This document shows positions 40,781 to 48,563 of a DNA stretch of 48,563 nucleotides, one piece after another; the stretch's first letter is position 1, and every line of letters begins with the position of its first letter. The DNA is from DAOTTX01 sp034437515. Lineage in GTDB: Bacteria; Chloroflexota; Anaerolineae; Aggregatilineales; Phototrophicaceae. The notes beneath the pieces were generated by a model. The model was not told the origin of the DNA and ran no database searches. It was given only the letters and a program-made list of their open reading frames with translations. The stretch is taken from positions 1 to 48,563 of the forward strand of contig DAOTTX010000369.1 in assembly GCA_034437515.1 (NCBI GenBank). Reading direction: 5' to 3'. Position numbers and translations under genes: made by a program.

Positions 40781-42022
40781 TTAGCCACCGTGATGCGTGA
40801 AAAGCGCGACCGCATCAATGTTGTAAGTGTGCGGGTTGAGGTCGAACGGTTGGACGTAAGCCAGCGTGTAGCCGTGCCCTGCAAGGCGTTTGGCGTCCCG
40901 TGCGAGGATCGCCGGGTCGCTGCTGACGTAGACTAACCGAGGGATGGCACGCGCACCGAGGATGTCCATCACATCGGTACTGAGGCCGTCCGCCGGGGGA
41001 TCAAGCACCGCCGCGTCGTAGGCCTCGCCGAGTTCGGGCAACACATCCTCGACGGTGCCTTCGACGATGTCGATGTTCTCAAAGTCGCTCAGGTTTTCAT
41101 CGGCATCAGTGACGGCGGGGGCGAAGCTCTCCACTAACGTGACCAGCGCGGCACGCGGCGCGATATAGGCGCTGAAAACCCCGACCCCGGCATAGAGGTC
41201 GAGCACGCTGGCATCGGCGTTCAGGTCGAGCGCGTCGAGAACGTGCGCCGCCAACGGATCAATCCCGGCGATGTTGGCGCGGAAGGCGCTGCCCGCCGTC
41301 GCTCGAAATTCACGCCCGTTGATCTCATAGACGACGTGGCTCGCGCCGATCAGGTTGACTGGTTCGTCATCCGGCAGCATGAGGTTGATGCTGGCACGCA
41401 TGTCCGCCTGGAGTTCGGGCGCGTCGTCCTCTGCATCCACCCACAGCACCAGCAGCGGTTCGCCGGTGGTGCCTTTTTGTAGGCGTAATTGCTTGGCACC
41501 GCTGAAGTCGAGTTCGAGTTGTTCAAACAGCAGCAGCAGTTCCGGGTGTAGAATGTGACATTCTTCGATGGGCATCACGGTGCTTTCTGTGGCCCCCGGC
41601 AAGCCCAGCACCCCATTCTTGATGAGAAAATCCATGTGATAATTGTAGCCCCATTGCTCCGGGGACGGCACGACCGGGCGCACATCGGCGTCGTCATAGC
41701 CACCGATGCGGGCGAGTTGGTCAGCGAGTACGTCTTGCTTGAGCAACAGTTGGGCGGGGGTGTCGATGTGCTGCCATTGGCAGCGTCCACAGCGGTTGGG
41801 GCCGAAGTGTGGGCAACGCGGGAACACGCGATCCGCCGACGCATCGACCAGTTTGACACCTTCGGCAAAGGCGACTCGCCCTCGTTCCTCGGTGATGCGG
41901 GCCTCGACGATCTCGCCGGGGATGGTGTACGGAATAAAGACGATTTGCTTCTGGTGGCGGCCCAGTGCGCTGCCACCGTGCGCCATAGCGGTTAGCTCGA
42001 TTTTAAACAGGTCTTCGCTCAT
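40781..42022 (-). CDS. TrmA/RlmD-like RNA methyltransferase homologue lacking catalytic residues
   Basis: 413 residues. TRAM-like beta start FKIELTAMAHGGSALG; iron-sulfur Cys70, 78, 81 and 155 as in RlmD; SAM motif VLDLYAGVGVFSA (273-285). Deviations: the nucleophile motif YVSCNP reads YVSSDP (Ser368 for Cys), LDP(A/P)R reads LDPPADG, the FFQVN block reads AFRAN, and the C-terminal HxE region reads YNIDAV. The usual m5U mechanism therefore looks impossible; it may bind RNA only, or act differently. Start ATG 42022 overlaps the receiver gene's stop by four bases. Confidence 0.85.
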   Translation of the reverse strand: MSEDLFKIELTAMAHGGSALGRHQKQIVFIPYTIPGEIVEARITEERGRVAFAEGVKLVDASADRVFPRCPHFGPNRCGRCQWQHIDTPAQLLLKQDVLADQLARIGGYDDADVRPVVPSPEQWGYNYHMDFLIKNGVLGLPGATESTVMPIEECHILHPELLLLFEQLELDFSGAKQLRLQKGTTGEPLLVLWVDAEDDAPELQADMRASINLMLPDDEPVNLIGASHVVYEINGREFRATAGSAFRANIAGIDPLAAHVLDALDLNADASVLDLYAGVGVFSAYIAPRAALVTLVESFAPAVTDADENLSDFENIDIVEGTVEDVLPELGEAYDAAVLDPPADGLSTDVMDILGARAIPRLVYVSSDPAILARDAKRLAGHGYTLAYVQPFDLNPHTYNIDAVALFTHHGG

Positions 42023-42378
42023 AAGTTGTAAGCTGGTTTCTTATCCTCTACGATTTCTACCAGTTTACTCTTGCTTACCGGTTTCAGATAGTATTCAGCA
42101 CCCAACGTCTCGCAGATGTCGCGGTGCCGGTCTTGCCCGGAGATGACGATCAGTTGGGTGCCGGATCGCTTCAACGTCGGGAAATGCGGGATCATCTCGC
42201 CGCTGCTGTGGTAGCCGATGTGCATATCCATGATGCACAGGTCAAAGCTATAACGTGTCATCAGGCTGCGTGCCGCGCTGATGGTCGCCGCCTGCCGAAT
42301 GTTGTGTCCCTCGTTTTTTAAGATCTTGGCGTACAGACGGAGTAGTTTCAGGTCATCTTCTACAATCAGAATATTCAT
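42019..42378 (-). CDS. Receiver-domain response regulator (no output)
   Basis: 119 residues. ILIVEDDLKLL (acidic pair), LCIMDMHIG (phosphoacceptor Asp), LIVISGQDR (Ser at the Thr/Ser switch) and YYLKPVSKS (Lys). Single CheY-like domain. No kinase adjacent. The stop/start overlap (ATGA) with the methyltransferase-like gene suggests that the two products act together. Confidence 0.9.
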   Translation of the reverse strand: MNILIVEDDLKLLRLYAKILKNEGHNIRQAATISAARSLMTRYSFDLCIMDMHIGYHSSGEMIPHFPTLKRSGTQLIVISGQDRHRDICETLGAEYYLKPVSKSKLVEIVEDKKPAYNL

Positions 42379-42525
42379 TGTTGGGTACCTTGTATCGCGT
42401 GCGTTACGTCTATCTTAATGCTAAATTATGCTAATCCGTCTTTAAGATTTCGTTATTGGTACGAAAGTCTCATTGTAATGTAACAAAGGTGATAGTTTGA
42501 GGTTGGAGACGCATCGGTGTGATCT

Positions 42526-42581
42526 TCTTCGGGCATCTTGCGGCCTCATAGGTGAAAGTGTCCCTTCCTCTGTCTACATGC
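42526..42581. repeat. Dispersed repeat, copy A, in the 42379-42706 gap
   Basis: 56 bases that align with 48210-48265: 33 identities in the first 43 positions without gaps, then one indel before GTCTA. Core shared strings are TTGCGGC, TAGGTG and TCCCTTCC. Otherwise the 328-base divergent gap shows only a TATG-type -10 near 42673. Confidence 0.45.
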
Positions 42582-42706
42582 TGCACTTTACCCCCTCCGT
42601 CACGATCGGGGAATAGCGCCATGCGTGACACATTTAGCCACCACGTACCACAGCCGAAAACGCGCAGGTGTGTTATGCTAGGGCAAGGTTTAAGGGAGGA
42701 TCGTCT

Positions 42707-43771
42707 ATGCGCCGACCATTTTATTTCATTTTTGGCTTTATCCTATTGGTATTGTTCATCGCGTCGATTATGCTGCCGCGTGGCGAATCACACGCAGATG
42801 AAGTCTCGATGCTGCAAGATTTTTTGACACCGCAGCAGACCAACGTTTTCCCGACCAGCGGCCCATTCCCGACGATCACCCCACTGCCGACCGCGACCCC
42901 ACTTATCACCCCTTCGCCCACACCCGCCGCCCCCGGTTGTGATACGGCCTTCCCGATTGAGATCGGCGGCTTCGTGACCGTGCGTCCGGGCGTGACCGTG
43001 CGTGCCGAACCGTCGATTAACGGCCCTATCGTGGAAACTTTGCCGGAAAACCGCGAGTTTATCGTGCTGGATGGCCCGGTGTGCGGGGATAATTACCAGT
43101 GGTGGCGTATTCGTGGTGGCGGCATCAACGGCTGGGTGGCGGAGCGCAACCGCGCCCTCGATTTCATCCGCTTTATCTTCCCGCCGGTGGATTCCACGCC
43201 GGGTTGTGAGCCGCCTTTCAATCTGGAGGCCGGGCAGGTGGTCGATCTCAACACCGGTGTGCGCGTCCGTGAGGAGCCGAATCTGAACGGGCTTGTCCTC
43301 ACCGTCGCACAGATCAACACACCCGTGACCATCCTCAGCGATGAGCCGACCTGCGGCGACGGCCTCAATTGGCGGCGTGTGCAGGTGACGGTCGTCGGCA
43401 CGCGTTACGAGGGTTGGATGGTCGAGGGGACGGCCTTTGCCGAGTACGTCGCGCTGCCTACAACTGACCCCGGCTTGATCTGCTACCCGCCGATTAACTT
43501 AGAATCGGGTGACCGTCGCCGGGTGCGCTACTACGACGACCAGCCCAAGGCGTTACGCGCCGGGCCGGGCCGGGACGAGGAATTGCTGTTCTCGCTGGTC
43601 AACGGGGTGCCGTTTGAAATTCTCGACGGGCCGGTGTGCGCCAACGGGCAAAATTACTGGCGTGTGCGGATTCTGGCGTCGTTCGAGCCGGTCGGTTGGC
43701 TGGCGGAAGGGCCGCGCCCAAATTATTGGAGCCGTCCGTTCACATCCGAGGATGCCTACCCGCCGCCGTGA
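42707..43771 (+). CDS. Secreted protein with three SH3b-like repeats
   Basis: About 354 residues. The N-terminal helix MRRPFYFIFGFILLVLFIASI may be a signal anchor; a Thr/Pro linker (50-75) follows. Then three related units of about 90 residues, each beginning with C-(D/E/Y)-x-(A/P)-F/I and containing RPGVTVRAEPSINGPIV, NTGVRVREEPNLNGLVL or QPKALRAGPGRDEELLF, then VLDGPVCGDNYQWWRI and WVAE. These are bacterial SH3-type repeats, usually wall-binding. Two Cys per unit may pair. ATG 42707 with AGGGAGGA six bases upstream. Confidence 0.85.
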   Translation: MRRPFYFIFGFILLVLFIASIMLPRGESHADEVSMLQDFLTPQQTNVFPTSGPFPTITPLPTATPLITPSPTPAAPGCDTAFPIEIGGFVTVRPGVTVRAEPSINGPIVETLPENREFIVLDGPVCGDNYQWWRIRGGGINGWVAERNRALDFIRFIFPPVDSTPGCEPPFNLEAGQVVDLNTGVRVREEPNLNGLVLTVAQINTPVTILSDEPTCGDGLNWRRVQVTVVGTRYEGWMVEGTAFAEYVALPTTDPGLICYPPINLESGDRRRVRYYDDQPKALRAGPGRDEELLFSLVNGVPFEILDGPVCANGQNYWRVRILASFEPVGWLAEGPRPNYWSRPFTSEDAYPPP

Positions 43772-43844
43772 TCCTATCTTACGGGCATGGGACGCGATCT
43801 ATCCCGTGCCTTCGTATGTATTGACAGATGCTATCGGAAATCAG

Positions 43845-44411
43845 ATGAAACCCAGTACACACCGACATCCGCAATCGGCGCTGAATATCGCCACCCAGTA
43901 CGGCGGGTTGATCGCTGCCGGGGCGCTGCTGGTCGCCGTGCCGGTGTTTTTGCTCCTGCCGTTGCTTGGCGCACCCAGCGGATTTATCGTCGCCGCACCG
44001 TTGGTCACATTGTTGGCGATGCCACTGCTCATGCTGACCGCGTATGCGCCCGCCGTCAGCGTGGACGACGCCGGAATCACGCTGCACCCCGCTGTGTGGC
44101 GTGAGCGCACCATCCCCTGGGATGCGATTACGGCGGTCGCGGTCTTTCCGTTGTTGCCCTCGGAGGACGCCGAAGTCACCCGGCGATATGCGGTCGGCAG
44201 GAAGAACTACCGCGTCGCCGAGGGGATCATGCTCGTGATCCCCGGTTTGCCGCCGCAGTACCGCATCGTCGGGTTTCTCGCCGGGACGCGCTCCCAGCCG
44301 ACCATCGCGCTGACCAACCGCGCCCATCGAGACTACGACACCTTGCTGCGTAAAGTGCTGGCTGCCACCCCCGCCGCTATCCAGGATGAGGCGCTACGAG
44401 ACCAGCCCTGA
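43845..44411 (+). CDS. Membrane protein with bacterial PH-like domain
   Basis: About 188 residues. Two membrane helices at about 18-40 and 45-68 (LIAAGALLVAVPVFLLLPLLG, then APLVTLLAMPLLMLTAYA), followed by a PH-like region: VSVDDAGITLHPAVWRERTIPWDAITAVAVFP, then a final alpha helix TLLRKVLAATP. Layout resembles the protein at 4724. Role unknown. ATG 43845; the frame open from 43509 overlaps the SH3b gene and is rejected. Convergent with the M20 gene, five bases apart. Confidence 0.7.
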   Translation: MKPSTHRHPQSALNIATQYGGLIAAGALLVAVPVFLLLPLLGAPSGFIVAAPLVTLLAMPLLMLTAYAPAVSVDDAGITLHPAVWRERTIPWDAITAVAVFPLLPSEDAEVTRRYAVGRKNYRVAEGIMLVIPGLPPQYRIVGFLAGTRSQPTIALTNRAHRDYDTLLRKVLAATPAAIQDEALRDQP

Positions 44412-44416
44412 TGCGG

Positions 44417-45664
44417 CTACAACACCAGATGCAAGATCGTTTGCAGCAGCACATTCGTCCCCTTAACCACATCCGACCAATGGGTGAACTCGTTCGGGCT
44501 GTGGCTCACCCCGCCTACCGATGGGATAAAGATCATCCCGGCATCCGTGAAGCGGCTCATCATCTGGGCATCATGCCCGGCATAGCTGATGAGTTCTGTA
44601 TGGCTGAGTTGGAGGCGTTCACAGGCGGTTCGGATGGCGTAGAGCATACGGGGGGCGAGTTCGACGGCGGGCATATGGGCGGCGCGGGTGATGTTGACCG
44701 TTAACCGGTGTCGCTTCGCCTGTTCCTGTGCCAGCCGGATGATCGCACTTTCCATCGCGGTCATTCGCTCGTCGTCCGTGTGGCGACATTCGATTGTCAG
44801 CATGGCCTCTGAAGGAATGACGTTAAATGACCCCGGTTGCACCTTGACGTTGCCACAGTTGAACAACCCCGCCGGGAAATCCGTATTGACCCGTTGGTAA
44901 GCCTCGGCGATGAACGTCGCGGCGGCGTGGAGGGCATCGCGCCGGTCGTCCATGGCGGTGGTGCCACTGTGGGAAGCGGTGCCGTAAAAGGTGATGTTAT
45001 ACGTCGTCCGCCCGACGATGCCGGTCACCACGCCGATGTCGTGCAAACTTTGGTCAAGCCGTCGGCCTTGCTCCACATGGAGTTCGATATACCCGGCGAT
45101 CTGTGCGGGGTCACGTTGGGCACGGTAGACATCGACGGGGCGAATGCCCGCCCGGAACAGCGCCGCCCGGAAGGGGCCGCGATCCACCCGGCTGTCCTTG
45201 AGGAAGTCATCGTCAAGCTGCCCGGTCAACGCGCTGCTGCCGAATAACGAATGCCAGTTGCCTTCCTCGTCGGTGAAGTCAATCGCTTCTAGATGAACGG
45301 GAAGCTGTAACCCGGCCTCACGAATGGTGCGCAGGCATTCCAGCGCCGCCAGCACCCCCACCGAGCAATCATAGCGCCCGCCGTTGGGGACGCTGTCAAG
45401 GTGAGAGCCGATCAATAGGGTTTTTGCGCCGGGCTTCGTCGAATTCAGGACGCCGCTCAGGTTCCCGGCGTCGTCGTCGCGGACTGCCATGCCCGCCATC
45501 TCGAACTGTTCCGCGAGCCATGCCCGCGCCTGTAAATCTTCGTTGGAGAGCGCCAAACGGCTCACCCCGCCATCAATCGTCGCGCCAATTTCCGCTAGTG
45601 CGTTAAAATCCGCCAGGAGTCGTCGTTCGTCGATCTTGAGGTCGGTGCGATCTGTCACTGCCAT
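44417..45664 (-). CDS. M20-type amidohydrolase (N-carbamoyl-amino-acid/allantoate hydrolase)
   Basis: 415 residues. Zinc site: LIGSHLDSVPNGGRYD (His, Asp), DFTDEEGNW (catalytic Glu) and YIELHVEQGRRL (His). TASHSGTTAMDDRRDAL is the dimer/substrate block of the HyuC/AllC group, and PSVGGVSHSPNEFT the C-terminal His. Releases ammonia and amino acid from carbamoylated or ureido substrates; which one is unknown. ATG 45664. Likely -10 TATAAT on the minus strand at 45710-45705. Confidence 0.93.
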   Translation of the reverse strand: MAVTDRTDLKIDERRLLADFNALAEIGATIDGGVSRLALSNEDLQARAWLAEQFEMAGMAVRDDDAGNLSGVLNSTKPGAKTLLIGSHLDSVPNGGRYDCSVGVLAALECLRTIREAGLQLPVHLEAIDFTDEEGNWHSLFGSSALTGQLDDDFLKDSRVDRGPFRAALFRAGIRPVDVYRAQRDPAQIAGYIELHVEQGRRLDQSLHDIGVVTGIVGRTTYNITFYGTASHSGTTAMDDRRDALHAAATFIAEAYQRVNTDFPAGLFNCGNVKVQPGSFNVIPSEAMLTIECRHTDDERMTAMESAIIRLAQEQAKRHRLTVNITRAAHMPAVELAPRMLYAIRTACERLQLSHTELISYAGHDAQMMSRFTDAGMIFIPSVGGVSHSPNEFTHWSDVVKGTNVLLQTILHLVL

Positions 45665-45704
45665 CTACTAATTAAGTCCAATTGCGATGAATAATTGGGG
45701 ACAA

Positions 45705-45710
45705 ATTATA
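45705..45710 (-). promoter_or_regulatory. -10 box for the M20 amidohydrolase gene
   Basis: TATAAT read on the minus strand about 40 bases upstream of ATG 45664; the -35 region is weak. The gap 45665-45825 serves both divergent genes. Confidence 0.4.
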
Positions 45711-45825
45711 ACGGTTTTCGCTATAAATGCGATTGATTTCACCCAATTTTCACACGCTACGGAAAAAACTCTAATCCAGCGGGCGTATGATGGGTGGCAC
45801 GTTTGCAATGGAGTTTGAACCTACG

Positions 45826-46701
45826 ATGCGAAAACGCCTCTTATCACTCGTTCTCTGTCTGCTTTTGATCCCGGTGACGCTCAGCGCCCAGCAAAGCCGT
45901 GAGGACGCGCCCGATCTCTACAACACCCGTTATGCTGATGACCACCGCCGCCAGCGCCTCGATGTGTACCTGCCAGCCGGGGATGACCCCGCGCCGGTCG
46001 TCGTCGCCATTCACGGCGGCGGTTATCTCTTCGGGGAAAAGCGCGACTTGACCAACTTCGCCGATGGTCTGCGTGATGCGGGGTACGCGGTCGTCACGCC
46101 GAATTATCGGCTCGTCCCTGATGTGACTTACCCCACACCCATCGAGGACATGACCTGTGCGCTGGCGTGGACACACGCCCACGCGGAGGCATACAATTTC
46201 GACACCGACCGAGTTTACATCGCCGGGGATAGCGCCGGGGGGAATGCGGCGTTGCTCATGGGCTTGACCGACGACCTGAACGACTATTTCAATAGTGCCT
46301 GCGACCATCCTATGCCGGAAACGTGGTTGCACGGCATCATCGCCTACTATCCGATTGTCGATCTCTCGACGTGTACGGCGGTCTGTGAGCCGGCACGCCG
46401 CGCCACCGCGCTTTACCTCGGCGGCGAGGAACTCACACCCGACCTATGGGGCGCGGCGAACCCGGTCACCCACATCGACACGGACGACCCGCCGGTGCTG
46501 CTCATTCACGGCACGGCGGATCGGGTGGTGCCGGATAGCGAAAGCCGCTATCTTGCTGATCTGCTGGAGGAGGCCGGGGTGCCGGTAGACCTGCATCTGA
46601 TCGACGGGGCCGACCACGCCTTTATTGACCTGATTGACCGATCCGATGGTGCCGACGCCCTCGCCATCATGGACGAGTGGTTAGCTGAACGGCAGCAGTG
46701 A
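45826..46701 (+). CDS. Secreted alpha/beta hydrolase (HSL-like esterase)
   Basis: About 291 residues. Signal peptide MRKRLLSLVLCLLLIPVTLSA. Oxyanion motif VVAIHGGGYLFG (HGGG), nucleophile elbow IAGDSAGGNAAL (Ser), acid HGTADRVVPD (Asp) and base IDGADHAFIDL (His): a full triad as in hormone-sensitive-lipase-type esterases. Substrate unknown; secretion suggests ester or acyl substrates outside the cell. ATG 45826 is used; ATG 45808 upstream adds six residues. Its end overlaps the convergent FAD-enzyme gene by 21 bases. Confidence 0.88.
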   Translation: MRKRLLSLVLCLLLIPVTLSAQQSREDAPDLYNTRYADDHRRQRLDVYLPAGDDPAPVVVAIHGGGYLFGEKRDLTNFADGLRDAGYAVVTPNYRLVPDVTYPTPIEDMTCALAWTHAHAEAYNFDTDRVYIAGDSAGGNAALLMGLTDDLNDYFNSACDHPMPETWLHGIIAYYPIVDLSTCTAVCEPARRATALYLGGEELTPDLWGAANPVTHIDTDDPPVLLIHGTADRVVPDSESRYLADLLEEAGVPVDLHLIDGADHAFIDLIDRSDGADALAIMDEWLAERQQ

Positions 46702-47994
46702 CTTGACCCGTTCGCGCATGTCTTTACCGACGCCGCGAGCAACCGCCCGCAGCATGTAAGGTGGTGTCATCAGCGTCAGCGCATCAGCGGGGAGCTGGCG
46801 GTTCAGGAAACGCCCGTACATCTGACCGAGGTCGGGGTCTTCCATGATCCAACGCCCGACGCGCTCCTGTAGCCATACCGGGATCTGGTCTGTGTTGATC
46901 GGCGTATACAGGCTACCCTTGACGCGCTGCATCAGCGCCTTATACATGGCGTAAGTCTTGATGCGAGCGGTTTCGTCGTACCACGCGACGGCCTCGGCCC
47001 AGCTTTTCTCCTCTTGCACCCAGTAGCGGATGGCCCAGGCCAGCGCCTTTGCCGTAAAGACCGCGTTGTAAATCCCCTGCCCGTCGAGCGGGTCTTTCTG
47101 GTGATAGGCATCGCCGACCAGCGCCCAACCGGGGCCGCCGGCCTGCCGGTAGAGGTTGCCGATGTTCTTCATCCCACGCACGGATGTTATCATCTGCGCG
47201 CCGTCGAAGCGTGCCCATAACGTCGGGTTGGCTTGTAGCATCTCCAGATAGAACGCCTCTGCATTGCCCGGCCCCGGTTCCAGCAGCCGCGCCTGCCCTT
47301 CGACGGCAACGGCTGCGGTGTCGTCGGCGCTGTCCATCACCAGGTAGCCGATGCCCGGTTGTGTGCCTTCGTAGGCGACGGAAGTCGCGCCTTCGTCGTT
47401 GTAGGGCTTGAGGTACTTCCAGTAGGCGTAATAGATCGACGTGGGGTAATCGTCCTCCACATCGCTGACGGCGGCCTCCACCTTACGGGCGACCATGCTG
47501 TAACGTCCATCCGCGCCGACCACGACTCGTGCGCTGTGGGCGACCGTCTCACCGTCGCTGTTCTTGCCGGTGACCCCGGCGACCTGTTCGCCTTCCCAGA
47601 GCAGGTCGGTCACGTTGAAGCCTTGCAACGCGGTGACGTTGCCGGTGCGGGCGGCGGTGTTCCACAGCGCATGGTCGAAGCGGGCACGGTCAATGGCGTA
47701 GCCGTAATCGCGTCCGTCGTCTTTGGGGATGGCGAACCCGGCCTGCATCAAATTGCCTTGCAAATGAATTTTCTTGATCTGCGGGGTGTCGAAGGCGTAT
47801 TCGGCCTCGTCCGCGCCGATCTCGTCGAGCAGCTTCATCGTCGCCGCGTAGACAATCGGGCAGGAGGTCGCCGGTAAACTGGGGAACTGCTGGCGTTCTA
47901 ATAATAAGGTGCGGATGCCCATCCGCCCCAGACGTGCGGCTAAGGTCGAACCCGCCGGACGCCCACCGATGATGATTACGTCGAAATCACTCAC
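46681..47994 (-). CDS. FAD-dependent oxidoreductase, geranylgeranyl-reductase/halogenase-like
   Basis: About 437 residues. Start VSDFDVIIIGGRPAGSTLAARLGRMG (FAD dinucleotide-binding fold, GG-R-P-A-G in place of GGGPAG), VVGADGRYSMVAR (the GD/GADG motif) and GWALVGDAYHQKDPLDGQGIYNAVFTA (FAD-closing GDA). This domain order fits the geranylgeranyl reductase/FixC/p-hydroxybenzoate hydroxylase superfamily. Substrate not read. GTG 47994 has GAGG six bases upstream; the TTG 48015 start lacks one. Confidence 0.88.
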   Translation of the reverse strand: MSDFDVIIIGGRPAGSTLAARLGRMGIRTLLLERQQFPSLPATSCPIVYAATMKLLDEIGADEAEYAFDTPQIKKIHLQGNLMQAGFAIPKDDGRDYGYAIDRARFDHALWNTAARTGNVTALQGFNVTDLLWEGEQVAGVTGKNSDGETVAHSARVVVGADGRYSMVARKVEAAVSDVEDDYPTSIYYAYWKYLKPYNDEGATSVAYEGTQPGIGYLVMDSADDTAAVAVEGQARLLEPGPGNAEAFYLEMLQANPTLWARFDGAQMITSVRGMKNIGNLYRQAGGPGWALVGDAYHQKDPLDGQGIYNAVFTAKALAWAIRYWVQEEKSWAEAVAWYDETARIKTYAMYKALMQRVKGSLYTPINTDQIPVWLQERVGRWIMEDPDLGQMYGRFLNRQLPADALTLMTPPYMLRAVARGVGKDMRERVKSLLPFS

Positions 47995-48209
47995 ATTAAG
48001 CCTCGTTTGTTTCAAACATCACAATACATGCAGAATACCAGAACCGGTTAAATGCTGCGTGAAAATTACCGGGTGCAGTTGGACGCCGAGAATGGCGTCC
48101 CATGCCTGTCAATTTAGGCTCTTTCGACCCCATCCGGTCTGACCTGCGGTCGGCCTACCCTGTCCGTAGACAGAGAGGGTATCATCAATACTAATGCTTA
48201 GATGCTGGT

Positions 48210-48265
48210 TATTCGTGCATTTTGCGGCTCTGTAGGTGCAAATCTCCCTTCCGCCCGTCTATGGC
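48210..48265. repeat. Dispersed repeat, copy B, in the 47995-48349 gap
   Basis: Second copy of the 42526-42581 element. It runs on into CCCTTCCGCC...GGCGGCAAGGG, an imperfect inverted repeat. Nothing else is recognised in this 355-base gap. Confidence 0.45.
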
Positions 48266-48349
48266 GGCAAGGGGGATTTAGGGGGGATAGGGGGCATAAT
48301 AAGCTATGCGTGGCTTAACTTGACACCTATGGAACGTGCAAAAGCGTGT

Positions 48350-48563
48350 CTACCCGCGCAGAAACCGCCGTCGCAGATACAACCACATCACCCCCACGCT
48401 CCCCGCGCTGGAGAGCAACATCACCACCAGCGTTACCGGCACCCAGGGCGTGAACGCATACGGCGGCTGCGGTGTTGGATGTCGCAAATACGCCTGAATA
48501 TCGGCGACGGTGCCGCTCTCCCATACGGCTTTCGGCGGGAAGGTGAGGTCGTCGTTTTCATCG
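48350..48563 (-). CDS. C-terminus of a membrane protein, cut by the window edge
   Basis: Minus-strand frame open from the right edge to the stop at 48350-48352, 70 residues and no start inside. It reads DENDDLTFPPKAVWESGTVADI, then YLRHPTPQPPYAF, a membrane helix VPVTLVVMLLSSAGSVGVMWLYL and a basic tail RRRFLRG, positive-inside. Codon use matches the neighbours. Identity unknown. Confidence 0.55.
   Translation of the reverse strand, partial: DENDDLTFPPKAVWESGTVADIQAYLRHPTPQPPYAFTPWVPVTLVVMLLSSAGSVGVMWLYLRRRFLRG

Noticed and set aside
1..48563. Prophage, integron or transposon carrying the accessory genes
   Set aside because: No integrase, transposase, attachment repeats or tail/capsid genes; codon and base composition look even throughout.

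Overview
The window looks like a chromosomal segment of a Chloroflexota bacterium, probably an Anaerolineae-like lineage. This is an inference from gene content and style. Many lipoproteins and secreted proteins carry Thr/Pro 'TPT' linkers, with LysM, SH3b-like and WD40 modules. There is a bacterial Elp3 of the kind best known from Dehalococcoides, and a tRNA-rpmG-tRNA-secE-nusG-rplK-rplA cluster. GC is moderately high and coding density is high. No prophage, insertion sequence, CRISPR array or plasmid backbone is visible.

Layout. 1-6 kb: a Thr/Pro-rich membrane-anchored secreted protein and an M14 carboxypeptidase lipoprotein whose start codons overlap head to head, then an RDD membrane protein, trpS, and two coupled genes of unknown function. 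6-11 kb: a minus-strand series with a lipoprotein, a membrane-embedded MutS-like ATPase, an Ig-like lipoprotein, a PH-like protein and a secreted propeller-like protein. 11-17.3 kb: a lipoprotein, a HEAT/Yip1-like membrane protein preceded by a hairpin and a leader ORF, a stand-alone Nal1-N-like domain, a metallophosphoesterase, a candidate 27-residue peptide gene with its own promoter, an APH-type kinase, a GNAT, peptide deformylase, and rsfS, which appears to start at CTG. 17.6-22.7 kb: a membrane PAS histidine kinase convergent with a lone receiver protein, a large DUF6056-like membrane protein, a YetF/DUF421 protein and a lone Flp-type pilin.

22.8-26 kb is the translation core, on the minus strand from one strong promoter: tRNA-Thr(TGT), tRNA-Tyr, tRNA-Thr(GGT), rpmG, tRNA-Trp, secE, nusG, rplK, rplA, terminator. 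It resembles the classic bacterial arrangement, but tuf is absent and rplJ/rplL do not follow. 26-34.3 kb: a lipoprotein, Elp3, a LysM lipoprotein, glutamate dehydrogenase, and an operon of a pyridine-nucleotide/FAD reductase with two tandem small acidic paralogues.

34.4-42.4 kb is a long minus-strand run. A tightly packed block holds an M24 peptidase, a WD40 protein, two Doc-type Fic-fold proteins with no antitoxin, a UbiA prenyltransferase and an NmrA-like reductase. Beside it lie a FAH-family enzyme with an overlapping GNAT, and a receiver-domain protein overlapping a TrmA/RlmD-like methyltransferase that lacks the usual catalytic residues. 42.7-48.6 kb: an SH3b-like repeat protein, a PH-like membrane protein, an M20 amidohydrolase, an alpha/beta hydrolase, a geranylgeranyl-reductase-like flavoprotein, and the C-terminus of a membrane protein cut by the window edge.

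The best candidates for something new are the antitoxin-less tandem Doc pair inside a membrane/quinone-type operon, the catalytic-residue-less TrmA-like protein coupled to a receiver domain, the reductase plus paired acidic proteins, the small promoter-driven peptide gene near 14.2 kb, and the ribosome-binding-site hairpin with leader ORF at 11.76-11.88 kb. No single feature proves a new system. All function calls rest on motif reading by eye.
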